The notes under the pieces were generated by a model. That model worked only from the letters and a program-made list of their open reading frames with translations, made no database searches and was not told the origin of the DNA. A stretch of 64,000 nt of DNA, from positions 62,001 through 126,000 of the forward strand of contig JAKCDL010000003.1 of assembly GCA_021841935.1 (NCBI GenBank), written 5' to 3'. The stretch comes from Actinomycetes bacterium. Lineage in GTDB: Bacteria > Actinomycetota > Acidimicrobiia > Acidimicrobiales > Acidimicrobiaceae. A program made the position numbers and the translations under genes. Of this stretch, positions 38,397-47,465 are shown piece after piece. Within the stretch, counting starts at the first letter, position 1, and every line of letters starts with the position of its first letter.

Positions 38397-39548
38397 TCAA
38401 GAAATTGCACCGAGGCCAAAGAGAATAACAGCAACAACGGCAGAGAAAATGAGCGTGATAGTCACAGATCGCTTCAATATGATAAGCAAAACTAATGACA
38501 CCCCAAGTAAGGCAAATTCGAATGGGCGATTTAATGCTAAAGCAAGGGGAACCGATGCACCTGCGATAGCCCCGATCGCAGCTGGCCCCGCTCCGTTGAG
38601 GAAGTTCTTCGCATTTATATTATTTCGAATCCTTTCAAAATATCTACCTCCTACCATTACAAACAGCAAGGATGGTGAAAAGGCTACTATCGCGGCGATC
38701 AATGCACCAAGTACCCCTCTTGCGCTAAATCCAACAACTGCCACTGTTTGTACAACTGGTCCTGGAGTTATTTGACCAAGAACGACCGCATCTAAAAACT
38801 GATTGTTGGTCATCAAATGATAGGTATTGACGGCATCTGCTCTCATCAACGGGATGATTACAAAACCACCCCCGTATGAGAGTGCTCCAACCTTTATAGC
38901 TATCCAGATGATCGCAAGAAAGGTATTGACTTTAAAGGCCACTGGCGCAGCAACGGCAAATATCAGAAGTGACTTATGCGAAATGCTTGGTCTGCTCGTA
39001 AGTAGTTCGAACAAACCACAACCAATCAGCACAAATACGAGATATTGTCCGAAAAATAAGGTGGCCAAGAACCCAAGTATCACATATGTAATCCACCGAA
39101 ATCGACTATTCTTGCGCCCCCAACTTGCAGGTATCAGATCCTTACTTGCACTAATCGCTATCGCTCCAACGGATGAAGCGGCGCCTTCGGAGGCCACGAC
39201 AACGAGATTTGGAGCACCCTTAGACAGAAAGATCTCAGCCAAAAGAATGATCAAAAATAGACCAGGAGAGATAAACGATACCGCACCTACGATCGCACCC
39301 AAATATCCACGCAGCTTGAAGGCGAGAAAAATTGCCAACTGTGTCGACGCTGGTCCTGGCAGCAAGTTACACGTTGCCATGGCATCTTCGAAAAAATTAT
39401 CATCAACGTATTTCTTCTCTTCAACGCAGAGTCGACGAAACAAGCGAATATGCGCCGGCGGCCCACCAAATCCTACGATCCCAATCTTTCCCCACTGAAG
39501 AGCAATATCTATAAGTGAAGGCCTCGTTTGCATGCTATCCGAATCCAT
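38397..39548 (-). CDS. chrA: Chromate transporter, long-chain CHR family
   Basis: This 383-residue membrane protein has two homologous halves. The first half signature is GIVGFGGPPAHIRLFRR with LLPGPASTQLA. The second has VGALSYGGGFVIIPLM and LGQITPGPVVQT. There are roughly ten TM segments. CHR proteins export chromate by proton symport and give chromate resistance. Upstream lies a long gene-poor stretch. The HNH gene follows it on the same strand after 137 bases, with no obvious terminator. Confidence 0.93.
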   Translation of the reverse strand: MDSDSMQTRPSLIDIALQWGKIGIVGFGGPPAHIRLFRRLCVEEKKYVDDNFFEDAMATCNLLPGPASTQLAIFLAFKLRGYLGAIVGAVSFISPGLFLIILLAEIFLSKGAPNLVVVASEGAASSVGAIAISASKDLIPASWGRKNSRFRWITYVILGFLATLFFGQYLVFVLIGCGLFELLTSRPSISHKSLLIFAVAAPVAFKVNTFLAIIWIAIKVGALSYGGGFVIIPLMRADAVNTYHLMTNNQFLDAVVLGQITPGPVVQTVAVVGFSARGVLGALIAAIVAFSPSLLFVMVGGRYFERIRNNINAKNFLNGAGPAAIGAIAGASVPLALALNRPFEFALLGVSLVLLIILKRSVTITLIFSAVVAVILFGLGAIS

Positions 39549-39927
39549 TAGCTAAACGAGGATAGTGGGAGATAGTAAATTTGCAGGAAACAAAGCGTTG
39601 ATAGGTTCCGCCCAAACGTCACTTACGACGTTTAGTTACAACAAAGTCGTGGCACTAACCGCGTTGCAGTTGAAATCGATTCGACAATTATCTACAAGAA
39701 AAGATCCAATAAAGCTAAGCATCAAACCGTAGAATTTGGTGTCCTGAAGGCAAATAGAACCAGATGCAGCGAAATTGACATCCCTACCGTTATACGACAC
39801 GGCGCAGAATCAAACCATGGCGGCAATTCGCTGAATTAGCGTCCATGGCTATAGTATCGTCGAAGGCCCTAGGTGAAAGCCGTGCTCGTTTTCCCTGATA
39901 GGTGTCTAGAGCTATTCCTTGACGGGC

Positions 39928-39943
39928 TTTGTTTGCAAACAAA
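39928..39943. repeat. Perfect 16-base palindrome TTTGTTTGCAAACAAA
   Basis: A self-complementary 16-mer just after TTGACGGGC. It could be an orphaned operator or a protein-binding site; no adjacent gene is recognised. Confidence 0.6.
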
Positions 39944-40453
39944 AGATCGCGACTTCAGTGAGAATTCTATTGAGACTGTCGCCTGGTGGGCATTCACTGA
40001 CTCGGGCTATCGCCGTACCTAATGTCGCCGAGCAAAGAGGACCGAGGCAAGGATGTGACTAAGTTCTTGATTGCTAAAGACTGTGACTCTATCAAAGCAC
40101 CCCGAGATCACTGACACAAAGCTAGTAGGGCCAACTGGTAACAGCAAACACACCATATGTGCATCAGAGATTGCCGAACGATTTTGGGGCTCACTAATGC
40201 AAGTGGTTCTCGGAGATCCGTTTCGACCGTCAATAACGGTACCAACTCCCGACGCGACTTTTGCCCTACCACAAAGCTTCTCTTTCCTAGCAACTGAAAT
40301 TTAATGAAGCCAAATCGAATACGACAGCAACCCGAATTACCAATTCTTTAGGGGTGAAACCGCCGGTATCGTACAACATTTACCTTCCACAGCAAGTCCC
40401 GTATTGAAAGTCAGCGCCGCACAGGTTGCCTGTCCATTGCGCTACATGGCGCA

Positions 40454-40881
40454 TTGCGTGTCAGTGTTGAGAAAGGACTATTGTCTACCTGCGAATTGCG
40501 GATTGATCCACTCGTGGCTTACATAAGGCTCGGTGACCGGAGCGGGCTGCGACGCTGCGTAAATAATCCTGGTGGCCCTAGAAGCTTCCTTCATCGCCCT
40601 TGCTATTGCTCGGTTCGTACCAGGAAGCAACGGGCGCTTCTCCTCGGCGCCTTGATCCTAATCTTTTTGATCTCGCTCGGAAAAGTGAGCTCCTGGGATA
40701 GCGGGTCTCGAACCTGTTGCTACTGACTGCAGTTCGTAGCGCCGACGTCGTCAGAGAAGAGGCTCTCCAGATGACAAAGGTGGTTCATGAGAGTATGAAG
40801 CTAGATCGACTGGCTATCTGGCGCGCGACAAGCTCGACAGTGGCCGCCCGTTTGATAATTGAAATTTCCACGGCGCTATAG
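40454..40881 (+). pseudogene. Possible remnant of a TM-GAF sensor protein (frameshifted)
   Basis: Frame 1 (40454-40726) ends in a membrane-like segment LLLGALILIFLISLGK. The frame then breaks, and a second frame (open 40702-40881) reads LLLLTAVRSADVV and KVVHESMKLDRLAIWRA, which resembles the start of a GAF domain. TM followed by GAF is the layout of the GGDEF/EAL protein at 14058-18098. The reading is speculative: the fragment is short and no start or catalytic domain remains. Confidence 0.3.
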
Positions 40882-41113
40882 GTAGGACAGGGGTAATTAT
40901 CGTCATGAATCGCTGGGGGCTACCGAAATCTATCTTTAGTCAAACTAGGAAATAGAGTCGACATAGCAAGACTATAAAAGTGGGATACCTTTTCATCGAG
41001 AGTAAACCCTATTATCGGGCCTCAAAAAGAAGTTAACATCCACGCTCCGAATTCTCCACAAAGCATGGAAGCACTAGAAAGGATAACCAGGCAAATCCTG
41101 GCTATCCGCTATG

Positions 41114-41185
41114 TGCCCCCGGCAGGATTCGGACCTGCGCACATGGTTTAGGAAACCACTGCTCTATCCCCTGAGCTACGGGGGC
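41114..41185 (-). tRNA. tRNA-Arg (anticodon CCT)
   Basis: The minus strand folds as a full cloverleaf: acceptor GCCCCCG/CGGGGGC, D stem GCTC/GAGC, anticodon stem GTGGT/ACCAT around loop TTCCTAA (anticodon CCT) and T arm GCAGG-TCCGAAT-CCTGC. Discriminator A; CCA is not encoded. Confidence 0.95.
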
Positions 41186-41329
41186 GCTGTTTTCCATAGA
41201 CAATTTAGCGCAAAAACTCAATGATCGACACATTGAAATTATTGGCTGTCGCTATTGAATTTAATCTTGAATGGAGATCTTCCGGAGTGTTCCAAATGAA
41301 TGGACCGAAACAGTACTAAAGAGAGCCAG

Positions 41330-41536
41330 CTACCCCTGACCCTCCTCGCTCAAGAGTTCAGCAATCTCAGACTCGGTCGACTTAACCCTACTTTCGCAGT
41401 ACTGTAGTAGTTCCTTCGCTCGCTTTACATCGTCGATCAAATTATCGAGAGACTTTGAAGTCGAAATCCGAGCGAGTATTTGCTCGACCTCGGCTATCGC
41501 TGCTTCAAAAGATATTTCAATCAAATTATCTCCCAT
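41330..41536 (-). CDS. xseB: Exodeoxyribonuclease VII small subunit
   Basis: This 68-residue partner of XseA has the family helix-hairpin pattern ISFEAAIAEVEQILARI followed by LDNLIDDVKRAKELLQYCE. ATG 41536 has AGAGG eight bases upstream; a TTG six bases earlier is the alternative. It lies 11 bases after the xseA stop, so the two subunits are translated from one message. Confidence 0.9.
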   Translation of the reverse strand: MGDNLIEISFEAAIAEVEQILARISTSKSLDNLIDDVKRAKELLQYCESRVKSTESEIAELLSEEGQG

Positions 41537-41547
41537 GCACAAAACCT

Positions 41548-43032
41548 CTATACATAATCTTTCCCATCGTGCACGTATTCAACTTTGTCAATTGTAGCAA
41601 GTGCCGTTTTTGAGAAGAGCTCAATCTCAACCGCATCGCCCACGTCAATCTCAGTGTCGTCAAGAATCAGCAATCCATCCTTATGGACTAAGGCATAGCC
41701 ACGTTTCAGGACATTAGAAGGATCGTATGCATTTACAACGTCGAGAGCCGAAGTTACATCAACATTCGCCTTCTCAAGCACATAGCCAGCACTGACAACA
41801 AGTTGCTCCCTTAGCTTGGCGATTTGCTGAAGGTGAAGCTGAATGATATCCGCAATAGCAAGACCTTCATATAACAATCGTCGCGACTGAAGGCTCTGCC
41901 TGCTCTGAAATAACCGATCTTGTGCTGCGTCGACCAGCCGCTCGCGCCGCGCTTCAACTACCGTTCGAAGAGTCGACAGTCTATGTTCGACGCGGAGGGC
42001 TAGGCTTCCATCCAACCTAGATAGCTCAGATTCATACTTCGACAGAGAACTTTTGCTAAAACCGAAGAGCGCGGACTTCAACCTCGCTACGTTTCCGTTG
42101 GAAATTGACAACTCCTTTCGAGCTCCTTGAGCCAAAACTATCCTAAGCTGCTCCAGTTTGGTCAAGAAACCACCAACAATATCGTTTAGTTGAGATGCGG
42201 CATCGTTTGGATTTCCTAGAACCCTGAAGGCAACTTCATTTACTAAAACATCATCAGTGGAGTGCCCGATAGCAGCCCAAACCGGAACTTTGCACATAGC
42301 AACCGCGCGCGTCGGCCCTTCAAGGGAAAAGTTTGCTAGATCAACAAAGTCACCCCCGCCTCGAGCTAGGACGACAATATCAAAGTGTTCAGCGAGCGAA
42401 TTGACAGAATCAATGGCGTCGGGTATCGAAAATGCGACGTTTTGACCCGATGTATTCACATAAAATGGGCGCACCTTGAACGCATAGTCGCGCATATTGA
42501 GACGCGTCATGAAGTCGCTTTCAGCCGCCGATCCACGCGAGGTAATCAGGGCAATGCGAAGAGGAACCAAAGGAGCCTTCAAATTGCGATTACGGTCAAA
42601 AATTCCTTCTGCCTTGAGCTTTCTTCGCACCAAATCTTTTGACTCATCCGCCATAGTCCTGGTTCGTTCTACGTCAACGGCGGTAACAATGAACTGAAGC
42701 CTACCTCCAGCCTTATATACATCTAGGTAACCGAGAAAAACAGCGCGCAATTCGGGTGCTAGCTTCATCCCAACGCCGGCTAAAGCAGCCCGAATTTGGC
42801 GAAGTTGAGTTGCAAAAATAACAGCATCGAGCTTCGCAACTGGCTTACCTTCAATGACATCGCGTTGTGGGTATTGGCAAAGGCTGAAGTAAAGGTGAGG
42901 ACTATTTGCCGTCGATAGATTGTAGGTGACGAATCCCTCAACTCGGACCGGCGACTTACTTGTAGCCAATACTGCCAATGCGCCTTTGGCCTTATCGATT
43001 ATTTCAGATACGGACGAGATCGAAACTTCCAC
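41548..43032 (-). CDS. xseA: Exodeoxyribonuclease VII large subunit
   Basis: The protein has 494 residues. It has an N-terminal OB-fold (about 1-100, VEGFVTYNLSTANSPHLYFS), then the catalytic core with IALITSRGSAAESDF (about 160-175), VLARGGGDFVDLANF (about 227-241), VWAAIGHSTDDVLVNEVA and DAASQL, followed by a long coiled-coil and a C-terminal RGYALVHKDG segment. It degrades single-stranded DNA into oligonucleotides. GTG start with AGGGTGA upstream. Confidence 0.93.
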   Translation of the reverse strand: MEVSISSVSEIIDKAKGALAVLATSKSPVRVEGFVTYNLSTANSPHLYFSLCQYPQRDVIEGKPVAKLDAVIFATQLRQIRAALAGVGMKLAPELRAVFLGYLDVYKAGGRLQFIVTAVDVERTRTMADESKDLVRRKLKAEGIFDRNRNLKAPLVPLRIALITSRGSAAESDFMTRLNMRDYAFKVRPFYVNTSGQNVAFSIPDAIDSVNSLAEHFDIVVLARGGGDFVDLANFSLEGPTRAVAMCKVPVWAAIGHSTDDVLVNEVAFRVLGNPNDAASQLNDIVGGFLTKLEQLRIVLAQGARKELSISNGNVARLKSALFGFSKSSLSKYESELSRLDGSLALRVEHRLSTLRTVVEARRERLVDAAQDRLFQSRQSLQSRRLLYEGLAIADIIQLHLQQIAKLREQLVVSAGYVLEKANVDVTSALDVVNAYDPSNVLKRGYALVHKDGLLILDDTEIDVGDAVEIELFSKTALATIDKVEYVHDGKDYV

Positions 43033-43216
43033 AACTTCACCCTAGCTGAGTGGATTGATACGAAAGATTCATTGGAAGTACCAGAGAATTAATTATTACT
43101 GAAAATTATCTGGACATTTAGCCATTCTTAAGTTTCCAACACGTAACATTGGGCATAAACTTTTTTGAATTTTTATCCGATAATCACATGACTACACGAC
43201 TCGGTAAGGGGCAGCG

Positions 43217-43735
43217 TTGAAACTTCACAAGAAGATAACGTCACTAGCTCTCACCATTGCGGTTGCAGCGACTTTGGTTACGTTCGTCTCGAATAATATA
43301 TTTGCCAAAAGCGAGAGTACCGCGACCGCCCTTGCCGTATCGTCACGCCCAGCTATTCACAAGGCTCACTTTTCAATTCGAAAAAATATCCTCAAGTATG
43401 AGCTTTCGGGTCGTGTCGTTGTGGGGCAGCCAAATTTTCAAGGTGCGCTTTCGGTAATATTCTTCACCAGCCACACGGTACTTCCGCAACTCCACATAGC
43501 AATTAATGGTGTGCCGATGCCTGATGGATCGCTGTCAATTCGTGCCTCTATGACTGAATTGACACTTATGGATCACGCAAAAATAATAGGGTCCGTAACT
43601 TCCTACACCCCTAGTGAGATTAACTTCAAGGCTCAATCATCGACTGGTTTCACCTACTACGGACAACTCAATATCAACGTGAACGCTCTATCGAATACCT
43701 TCACCGGGCAACTATCCCTCCGTCCGATTCGATAG
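43217..43735 (+). CDS. Secreted protein of unknown function
   Basis: The protein has 172 residues. The N-terminus MKLHKKITSLALTIAVAAT is a classic signal peptide (KK, hydrophobic core), with probable cleavage after about residue 31 (near FAKS). The mature part is beta-rich and basic with no Cys and no recognised domain. TTG start with AAGGGG nine bases upstream. Confidence 0.6.
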   Translation: MKLHKKITSLALTIAVAATLVTFVSNNIFAKSESTATALAVSSRPAIHKAHFSIRKNILKYELSGRVVVGQPNFQGALSVIFFTSHTVLPQLHIAINGVPMPDGSLSIRASMTELTLMDHAKIIGSVTSYTPSEINFKAQSSTGFTYYGQLNINVNALSNTFTGQLSLRPIR

Positions 43736-44458
43736 CAGCGACGTGGTCGCCAAAAATGATGGCGATAAATTCTTCTCGTCCCAACGCTCTTCAAAATTTG
43801 AAACAGGCCTACAATTCGGTCTACAACACAAAAGAGTCCTCACAACGAAAAGACCGACCAGAGCATCGGATGGGGCATCTAAGCGGAAAGTCAGTTGTCT
43901 TGATTGTACCGAAAATGCAATACGGCGGCGAATTAGTTCTTAGTTGAACTCTCACAACAATATCGGAGCACCATCGCAGCACGCTTGATCCTCCGTACGA
44001 TCATTTAGCTGAAATTAACATCGCTGATGACCCGCTGAAATTCTGTAACGGAGCGACCACACAACCACGCGTTCCTCGAAAATTCTCCTCGCCATCCGGC
44101 CGCTCCGAAAAATCTGGGGTAGATTCAATCACGAGCTCACGTCGGTCATGAGAGCTCTTCCATCGATCTGACAGCCGCATTCGCAATTTGAATACAGCGT
44201 GCTAAGAACGAGGAAATTTGAGGTGCATATCAGGCTCCATCCACGACCTTATATCAACCCGGAAGTCGTACAAAACTCGACTCATCAGCTTTCTCACAAC
44301 CAATTAGGCTCCTCAGCTATTAGTCCAAAGCCGCTGCAACGCCTGAGAGCGTATTGAGGGCAATCTACAAGTTGGCGACCCTTAGAGAAGGATCGACAGT
44401 AACTTTTACCGCATTTATGGCGCAACTAACGCACCAATCTACGCCAATCACGCCCGCC
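43736..44458. other. Gene-free region
   Basis: About 720 bases between convergent genes. Overlapping short frames around 43743-43947 and 44001-44186 lack ribosome-binding sites and protein character. Nothing recognisable. Confidence 0.5.
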
Positions 44459-45160
44459 CTATGACTCCGACGAATCTCTCGAGATGCGATCCGCGGCTCG
44501 CAAACCCTCGGCCCGTCGCCTGCGCCCATACCAAAGATTCCACATCCCGACAACACCGGCAACAATGTATGGAAGTATCTGAGTGATCGCCTTGGCATTA
44601 GAAATACTCAGCGTCTCAATGATTAAGACCTTCACGCAAGCCTCAAATACATAGGCAAATCCCCAGACCAGGGTGATAACGCGAAAAACGTGACGGAAAC
44701 GCTCATACTGCCACATTGAGGCGAACCGTCGACCCCTTTCTGAGTCAGTACCCATAAAGCTCAGAGCAAGGCGAAACATCAATGGACGAGAAGTGGCGAG
44801 CGAGAATAGACAAGCAAGTGCAAAAACCGCAGTGGGAACAACACCCTCGATAAGTAATAGTCGTGCACTATGGCTAATTAAGCCGACGACCGTTCCGGCA
44901 ATCACGCCAGCAAGCACAAGAATTCCGATGGCGTCAACTCGACGTTTCGAAACCAAACCCACCACGACCCGAATCCCAGGGAGAACGCCGCTCACTACGA
45001 GAGCCGAGACGTTAGAGTAACCTGCGGACTTAAGACCGTAATAGATAATCAGTGGTCCAACAACATCGAATATGACGGTTGGTAGAGCACTCCTTAGTCT
45101 TCGCACTCTCTGTGTGGAACGTTCCTCCGTGCCAGACGTTTCAAAACGTTGGTCTGCCAT
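44459..45160 (-). CDS. VC0807-like integral membrane protein
   Basis: The protein has 233 residues. Six or so TM segments start at PTVIFDVVGPLIIYYGLKSAG, with LVVSGVLPGIRVVVGLVSKRR and DAIGILVLAGVIAGTVVG, then FALACLFSLATSRPLMFRLA and FRVITLVWGFAYVFEACVK, and a basic C-terminal tail. This is the pattern of the VC0807/DUF3159-like family. Function unknown. ATG start at 45160. Confidence 0.75.
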   Translation of the reverse strand: MADQRFETSGTEERSTQRVRRLRSALPTVIFDVVGPLIIYYGLKSAGYSNVSALVVSGVLPGIRVVVGLVSKRRVDAIGILVLAGVIAGTVVGLISHSARLLLIEGVVPTAVFALACLFSLATSRPLMFRLALSFMGTDSERGRRFASMWQYERFRHVFRVITLVWGFAYVFEACVKVLIIETLSISNAKAITQILPYIVAGVVGMWNLWYGRRRRAEGLRAADRISRDSSES

Positions 45161-46462
45161 GCCCTCCCCCTAGGAAAAATAGCGCCCTTTGACTTTATCA
45201 ATCCACTCCGCTCATAGCGTAGGCTCAAGGTATTCCACTCCACGATCTATCCTATACAGTCGCCCCAATTTCATTTCGCCAACTTAGAAAATCATCTAGC
45301 AACAAGGCACGTGAATTTACTACCTAGGCGATAAAAGCTAATTTCGCAAAGAAGAGCGATGGCGAAGCCCGTAGCCGGACATGCTGTAAAAAACCAACTT
45401 AGGCATCCCATCGCTTTCGATCCTAACGATATTTGTATTACCTCGATGACCCAAAGGAGTGAGTGTCATCAAATATCAGAGCATTGGTCCTTTTGCCGCG
45501 ATCAACATTTAATAGATCATCTCAGGGGTTGGCTATCCTGTGAGTGGCTTAATCACGCATGCATAAAGAGTGGCCTTTAGTCACCCGAATCGATCTTCCA
45601 TTTGGAGGTTCTCCTACGAGGATCAAGTGGAAGAACAATCGCATTGCACATACATCTTTCAGGCGACTAGTGGAGCTAGGCGCATGGTGATCACCGTATT
45701 ACAGCTTCACAACGCTTACTCGCAACTAGAGCTGCCAAATCGTCAACGACGACGTTTGGTGGAAGAAAATTGTTATTTGAGGTAGCAAACGAACTCAACA
45801 GCCGCCGACCAGTTGCAAATCGCACATAAGACCCAAAGTCAACGGTTAATCAAATACCTATTAAATCTATGCCAAGTGAGCTTAGAAGACTTGATGGAAA
45901 AATTGTTTGCTGCTTTGCAAAGTCCTAGCCTTACACGAAGCACGAAAGGAAAATGGACCAACCGTCGAGCTCAATACCCGAGTCGAGAGAGTAGAGCATG
46001 TTGCCGTTAGTTTTAGACACTTAGTAAACTGCCGCATACGAGCACTTCTCTGTAGGTGGAAGATCCACCTACAGAGTACTTGACTCAATACTGGAGGAGG
46101 AAATGGGCAGACTAAAAGAAGCAAGTAGCCAAGACGAATAGCCACTGCGGATGTTAGAGGTCACCCACTTATCGTTCTGCGGAATGACTTTGGACTCTTC
46201 AAATTACTCAAATGAGAAACAAATAGTGATACACAACAGGCAAAAAGACATGGTCAGCGACTAAAAAATAGGTCGTAACTAATGAATATAGTGAAGGGGC
46301 AACCCGTTAGAGTTGGAAATATCCGATCGGCCGCAGGAAGTATAGTAGGCGCACAATTCAAAATAGAGTTCTCAAGGGGAAATCGTATTAGAAGATCAAA
46401 TGCCGAAGGAAATCTGCTTTTCTACGGCACGCTCCGCCTTGGAGTTTGAGACTTATTGGTTG
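45161..46462. other. Gene-poor region before the tRNA cluster
   Basis: About 1.3 kb. Short frames (for example 45570-45785) look random. It includes a perfect hairpin at 46048-46076 and, just after it, a strong Shine-Dalgarno (GGAGGAGGAA) followed by an ATG whose frame stops after 12 codons (46103-46141), as expected of a decayed or deleted gene. Confidence 0.45.
46048..46076. repeat. Perfect 13-base hairpin
   Basis: CTCTGTAGGTGGA (46048-46060) pairs exactly with TCCACCTACAGAG (46064-46076) across three bases. There is no T-run on either side and no adjacent gene, so its role is unclear; it may be a terminator remnant or a mobile-element end. Confidence 0.7.
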
Positions 46463-46534
46463 TGCGCCCCCTGGGATTCGAACCCAGAACCTGCGGATTA
46501 AGAGTCCGTTGCTCTGCCGTTGAGCTAGAAGCGC
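46463..46534 (-). tRNA. tRNA-Lys (anticodon CTT)
   Basis: The minus strand has acceptor GCGCTTC/GGGGCGC (two G-U pairs), D stem GCTC/GAGC, an anticodon arm with loop CTCTTAA (anticodon CTT) and T arm CTGGG-TTCGAAT-CCCAG. Discriminator A; CCA not encoded. Confidence 0.95.
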
Positions 46535-46626
46535 TTGGGATACATAATTTTACCGTAGGTTAGTGGCTTTCCTGCCTTTTAGTTCACTAATGACGAATTT
46601 GAAAAGCAGGTTTCAATCTAAAGGTA

Positions 46627-46674
46627 GAGCCCTGCACAAAGGTTTCAAAATTTACAAACTTCGGTGCAGGGCTC
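46627..46674. terminator. Hairpin downstream of tRNA-His
   Basis: GAGCCCTGCAC (46627-46637) pairs exactly with GTGCAGGGCTC (46664-46674); the interior AAGTTT/AAACCTT can extend the stem. It lies seven bases after the tRNA-His 3' end on the minus strand. Confidence 0.7.
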
Positions 46675-46680
46675 GTATGG

Positions 46681-46756
46681 GGTGACCGAGGGGACTTGAA
46701 CCCCCGACCTCCAGGGCCACAACCTGGCGCTCTAACCGGGCTGAGCTACGGCCACC
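46681..46756 (-). tRNA. tRNA-His (anticodon GTG)
   Basis: The minus strand has acceptor GTGGCCG/CGGTCAC with an encoded G-1 and discriminator C, both identity marks of tRNA-His. Anticodon stem CCAGG/CCTGG encloses loop TTGTGGC (anticodon GTG). CCA not encoded. Confidence 0.95.
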
Positions 46757-46859
46757 AAGACTCTGAAAGTCTAATTGCTTTTGAATCTGTATCTGACCAT
46801 TATGGTCAAGAAGGGATTGGCAAAGAGGGGTGCTGACTATCATTTAAGTGTTGATAATT

Positions 46860-46932
46860 GCCCCTGTAGCTCAGCGGATAGAGCAACTGACTTCTAATCA
46901 GCAGGTCGCAGGTTCGAGTCCTGCCGGGGGCG
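46860..46932 (+). tRNA. tRNA-Arg (anticodon TCT)
   Basis: The plus strand has acceptor GCCCCTG/CGGGGGC, D stem GCTC/GAGC, anticodon stem CTGA/TCAG with loop containing TCT, and T arm GCAGG-TTCGAGT-CCTGC. Discriminator G. It is the last gene before the GC-rich island beginning near 47.3 kb. Confidence 0.95.
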
Positions 46933-47273
46933 CATTAAGTAGAATGTCGGCTCATCGAATATCATCGTCTCTAACTTTTTCTTCATCTCATTGATAGTCG
47001 CGCTCGTAGTATCTCAACGTTTCTTATGGAACTTCCGAAAATGGGGCTCATCGGAAGTCAGCACGTTCGCTATCTGTATTGGGTAATCCGACTATCCACT
47101 AAACACAATTTCGCTCCCTGTTAGATGCCTTTGAACCGTAGTTCTCTAGTATCAGAAGATGAATGTATGGAGCGCCTGTAGCAACTGCAAATAGTTGAAG
47201 TTTTGAACTTTTTATGGCTTTGGGCTACACATTGGTAGAGACGTCTTCCCTCTCAACGAACAGATTGTCACTA
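46933..47273. other. Gene-free stretch between tRNA-Arg and the island
   Basis: No gene is seen. On the minus strand a dead gene start lies in the adjoining duplicated segment (AGGAG then GTG GAT TAG near 47278-47290). Confidence 0.4.
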
Positions 47274-47355
47274 ATCCACCGACTTCTCCTACTCATCGTG
47301 ACCTCCTAGAGGTACTTCAACTCTAGCGAACTATTGACATAAACACTGTCAATAG
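47274..47355. repeat. Left copy of the duplicated island regulatory segment
   Basis: By hand alignment, 41 of the first 53 bases match the segment starting at 57187, and the palindrome core after it is shared. Common elements: ATCCACCGACT, TGACCTCC, the small inverted repeat ACCTC-N3-GAGGT, CTCTAG, and the TATTGACA/TGTCAATA operator. On the minus strand it includes AGGAG and a GTG followed at once by TAG, i.e. a dead start. Confidence 0.75.
47331..47355. promoter_or_regulatory. Inverted-repeat operator A (CTATTGACA-N7-TGTCAATAG)
   Basis: A perfect 9-base inverted repeat with 7-base spacer sits 15 bases before a strong Shine-Dalgarno-like AAGGAGG and about 100 bases before the SRPBCC gene. 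The same core recurs at 57243-57273. TTGACA in the left arm could double as a -35 box. It is probably bound by a dimeric repressor, possibly the island's TetR protein. Confidence 0.65.
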
Positions 47356-47369
47356 TGTAAAGTAAGGAG

Positions 47370-47465
47370 GTGAGGGATACCGACCCCGTAACGGAGACGG
47401 CTGAGGAAACTCCTTCTGAAAAGGGCGCCGGCAGCCTGTCACCAGGAGGTGGAGATGACAAATAA
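47370..47465 (+). CDS. Possible 31-residue leader peptide
   Basis: A GTG directly abutting AAGGAGG opens a frame (VRDTDPVTETAEETPSEKGA, ending in GGGDDK) that stops at 47465, overlapping the SRPBCC start. The ribosome-binding spacing is too short to be normal, so this may instead be a structured untranslated leader. Confidence 0.25.
   Translation: MRDTDPVTETAEETPSEKGAGSLSPGGGDDK

Larger units (their letters stand above)
39549..41113. other. Gene-poor region with possible gene remnants
   Basis: About 1.5 kb without a credible complete gene. It contains a perfect 16-base palindrome at 39928-39943 and a frame-broken TM-GAF remnant around 40454-40881. Other open frames look random: no ribosome-binding site, poor protein character. 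I see no transposase remnant. Confidence 0.5.

Noticed and set aside
40071-40304. 77-codon plus-strand frame in the gene desert
   Set aside because: No ribosome-binding site, no motif, and random-looking composition.
45359-46145. Several 60-90 codon frames on both strands
   Set aside because: They overlap one another, lack ribosome-binding sites and show no protein character; the region looks non-coding or decayed.
47356-47454. SAM or other known riboswitch in the sulfatase leader
   Set aside because: The conserved cores of the SAM, TPP, cobalamin, glycine and guanidine classes that I remember do not fit the sequence.
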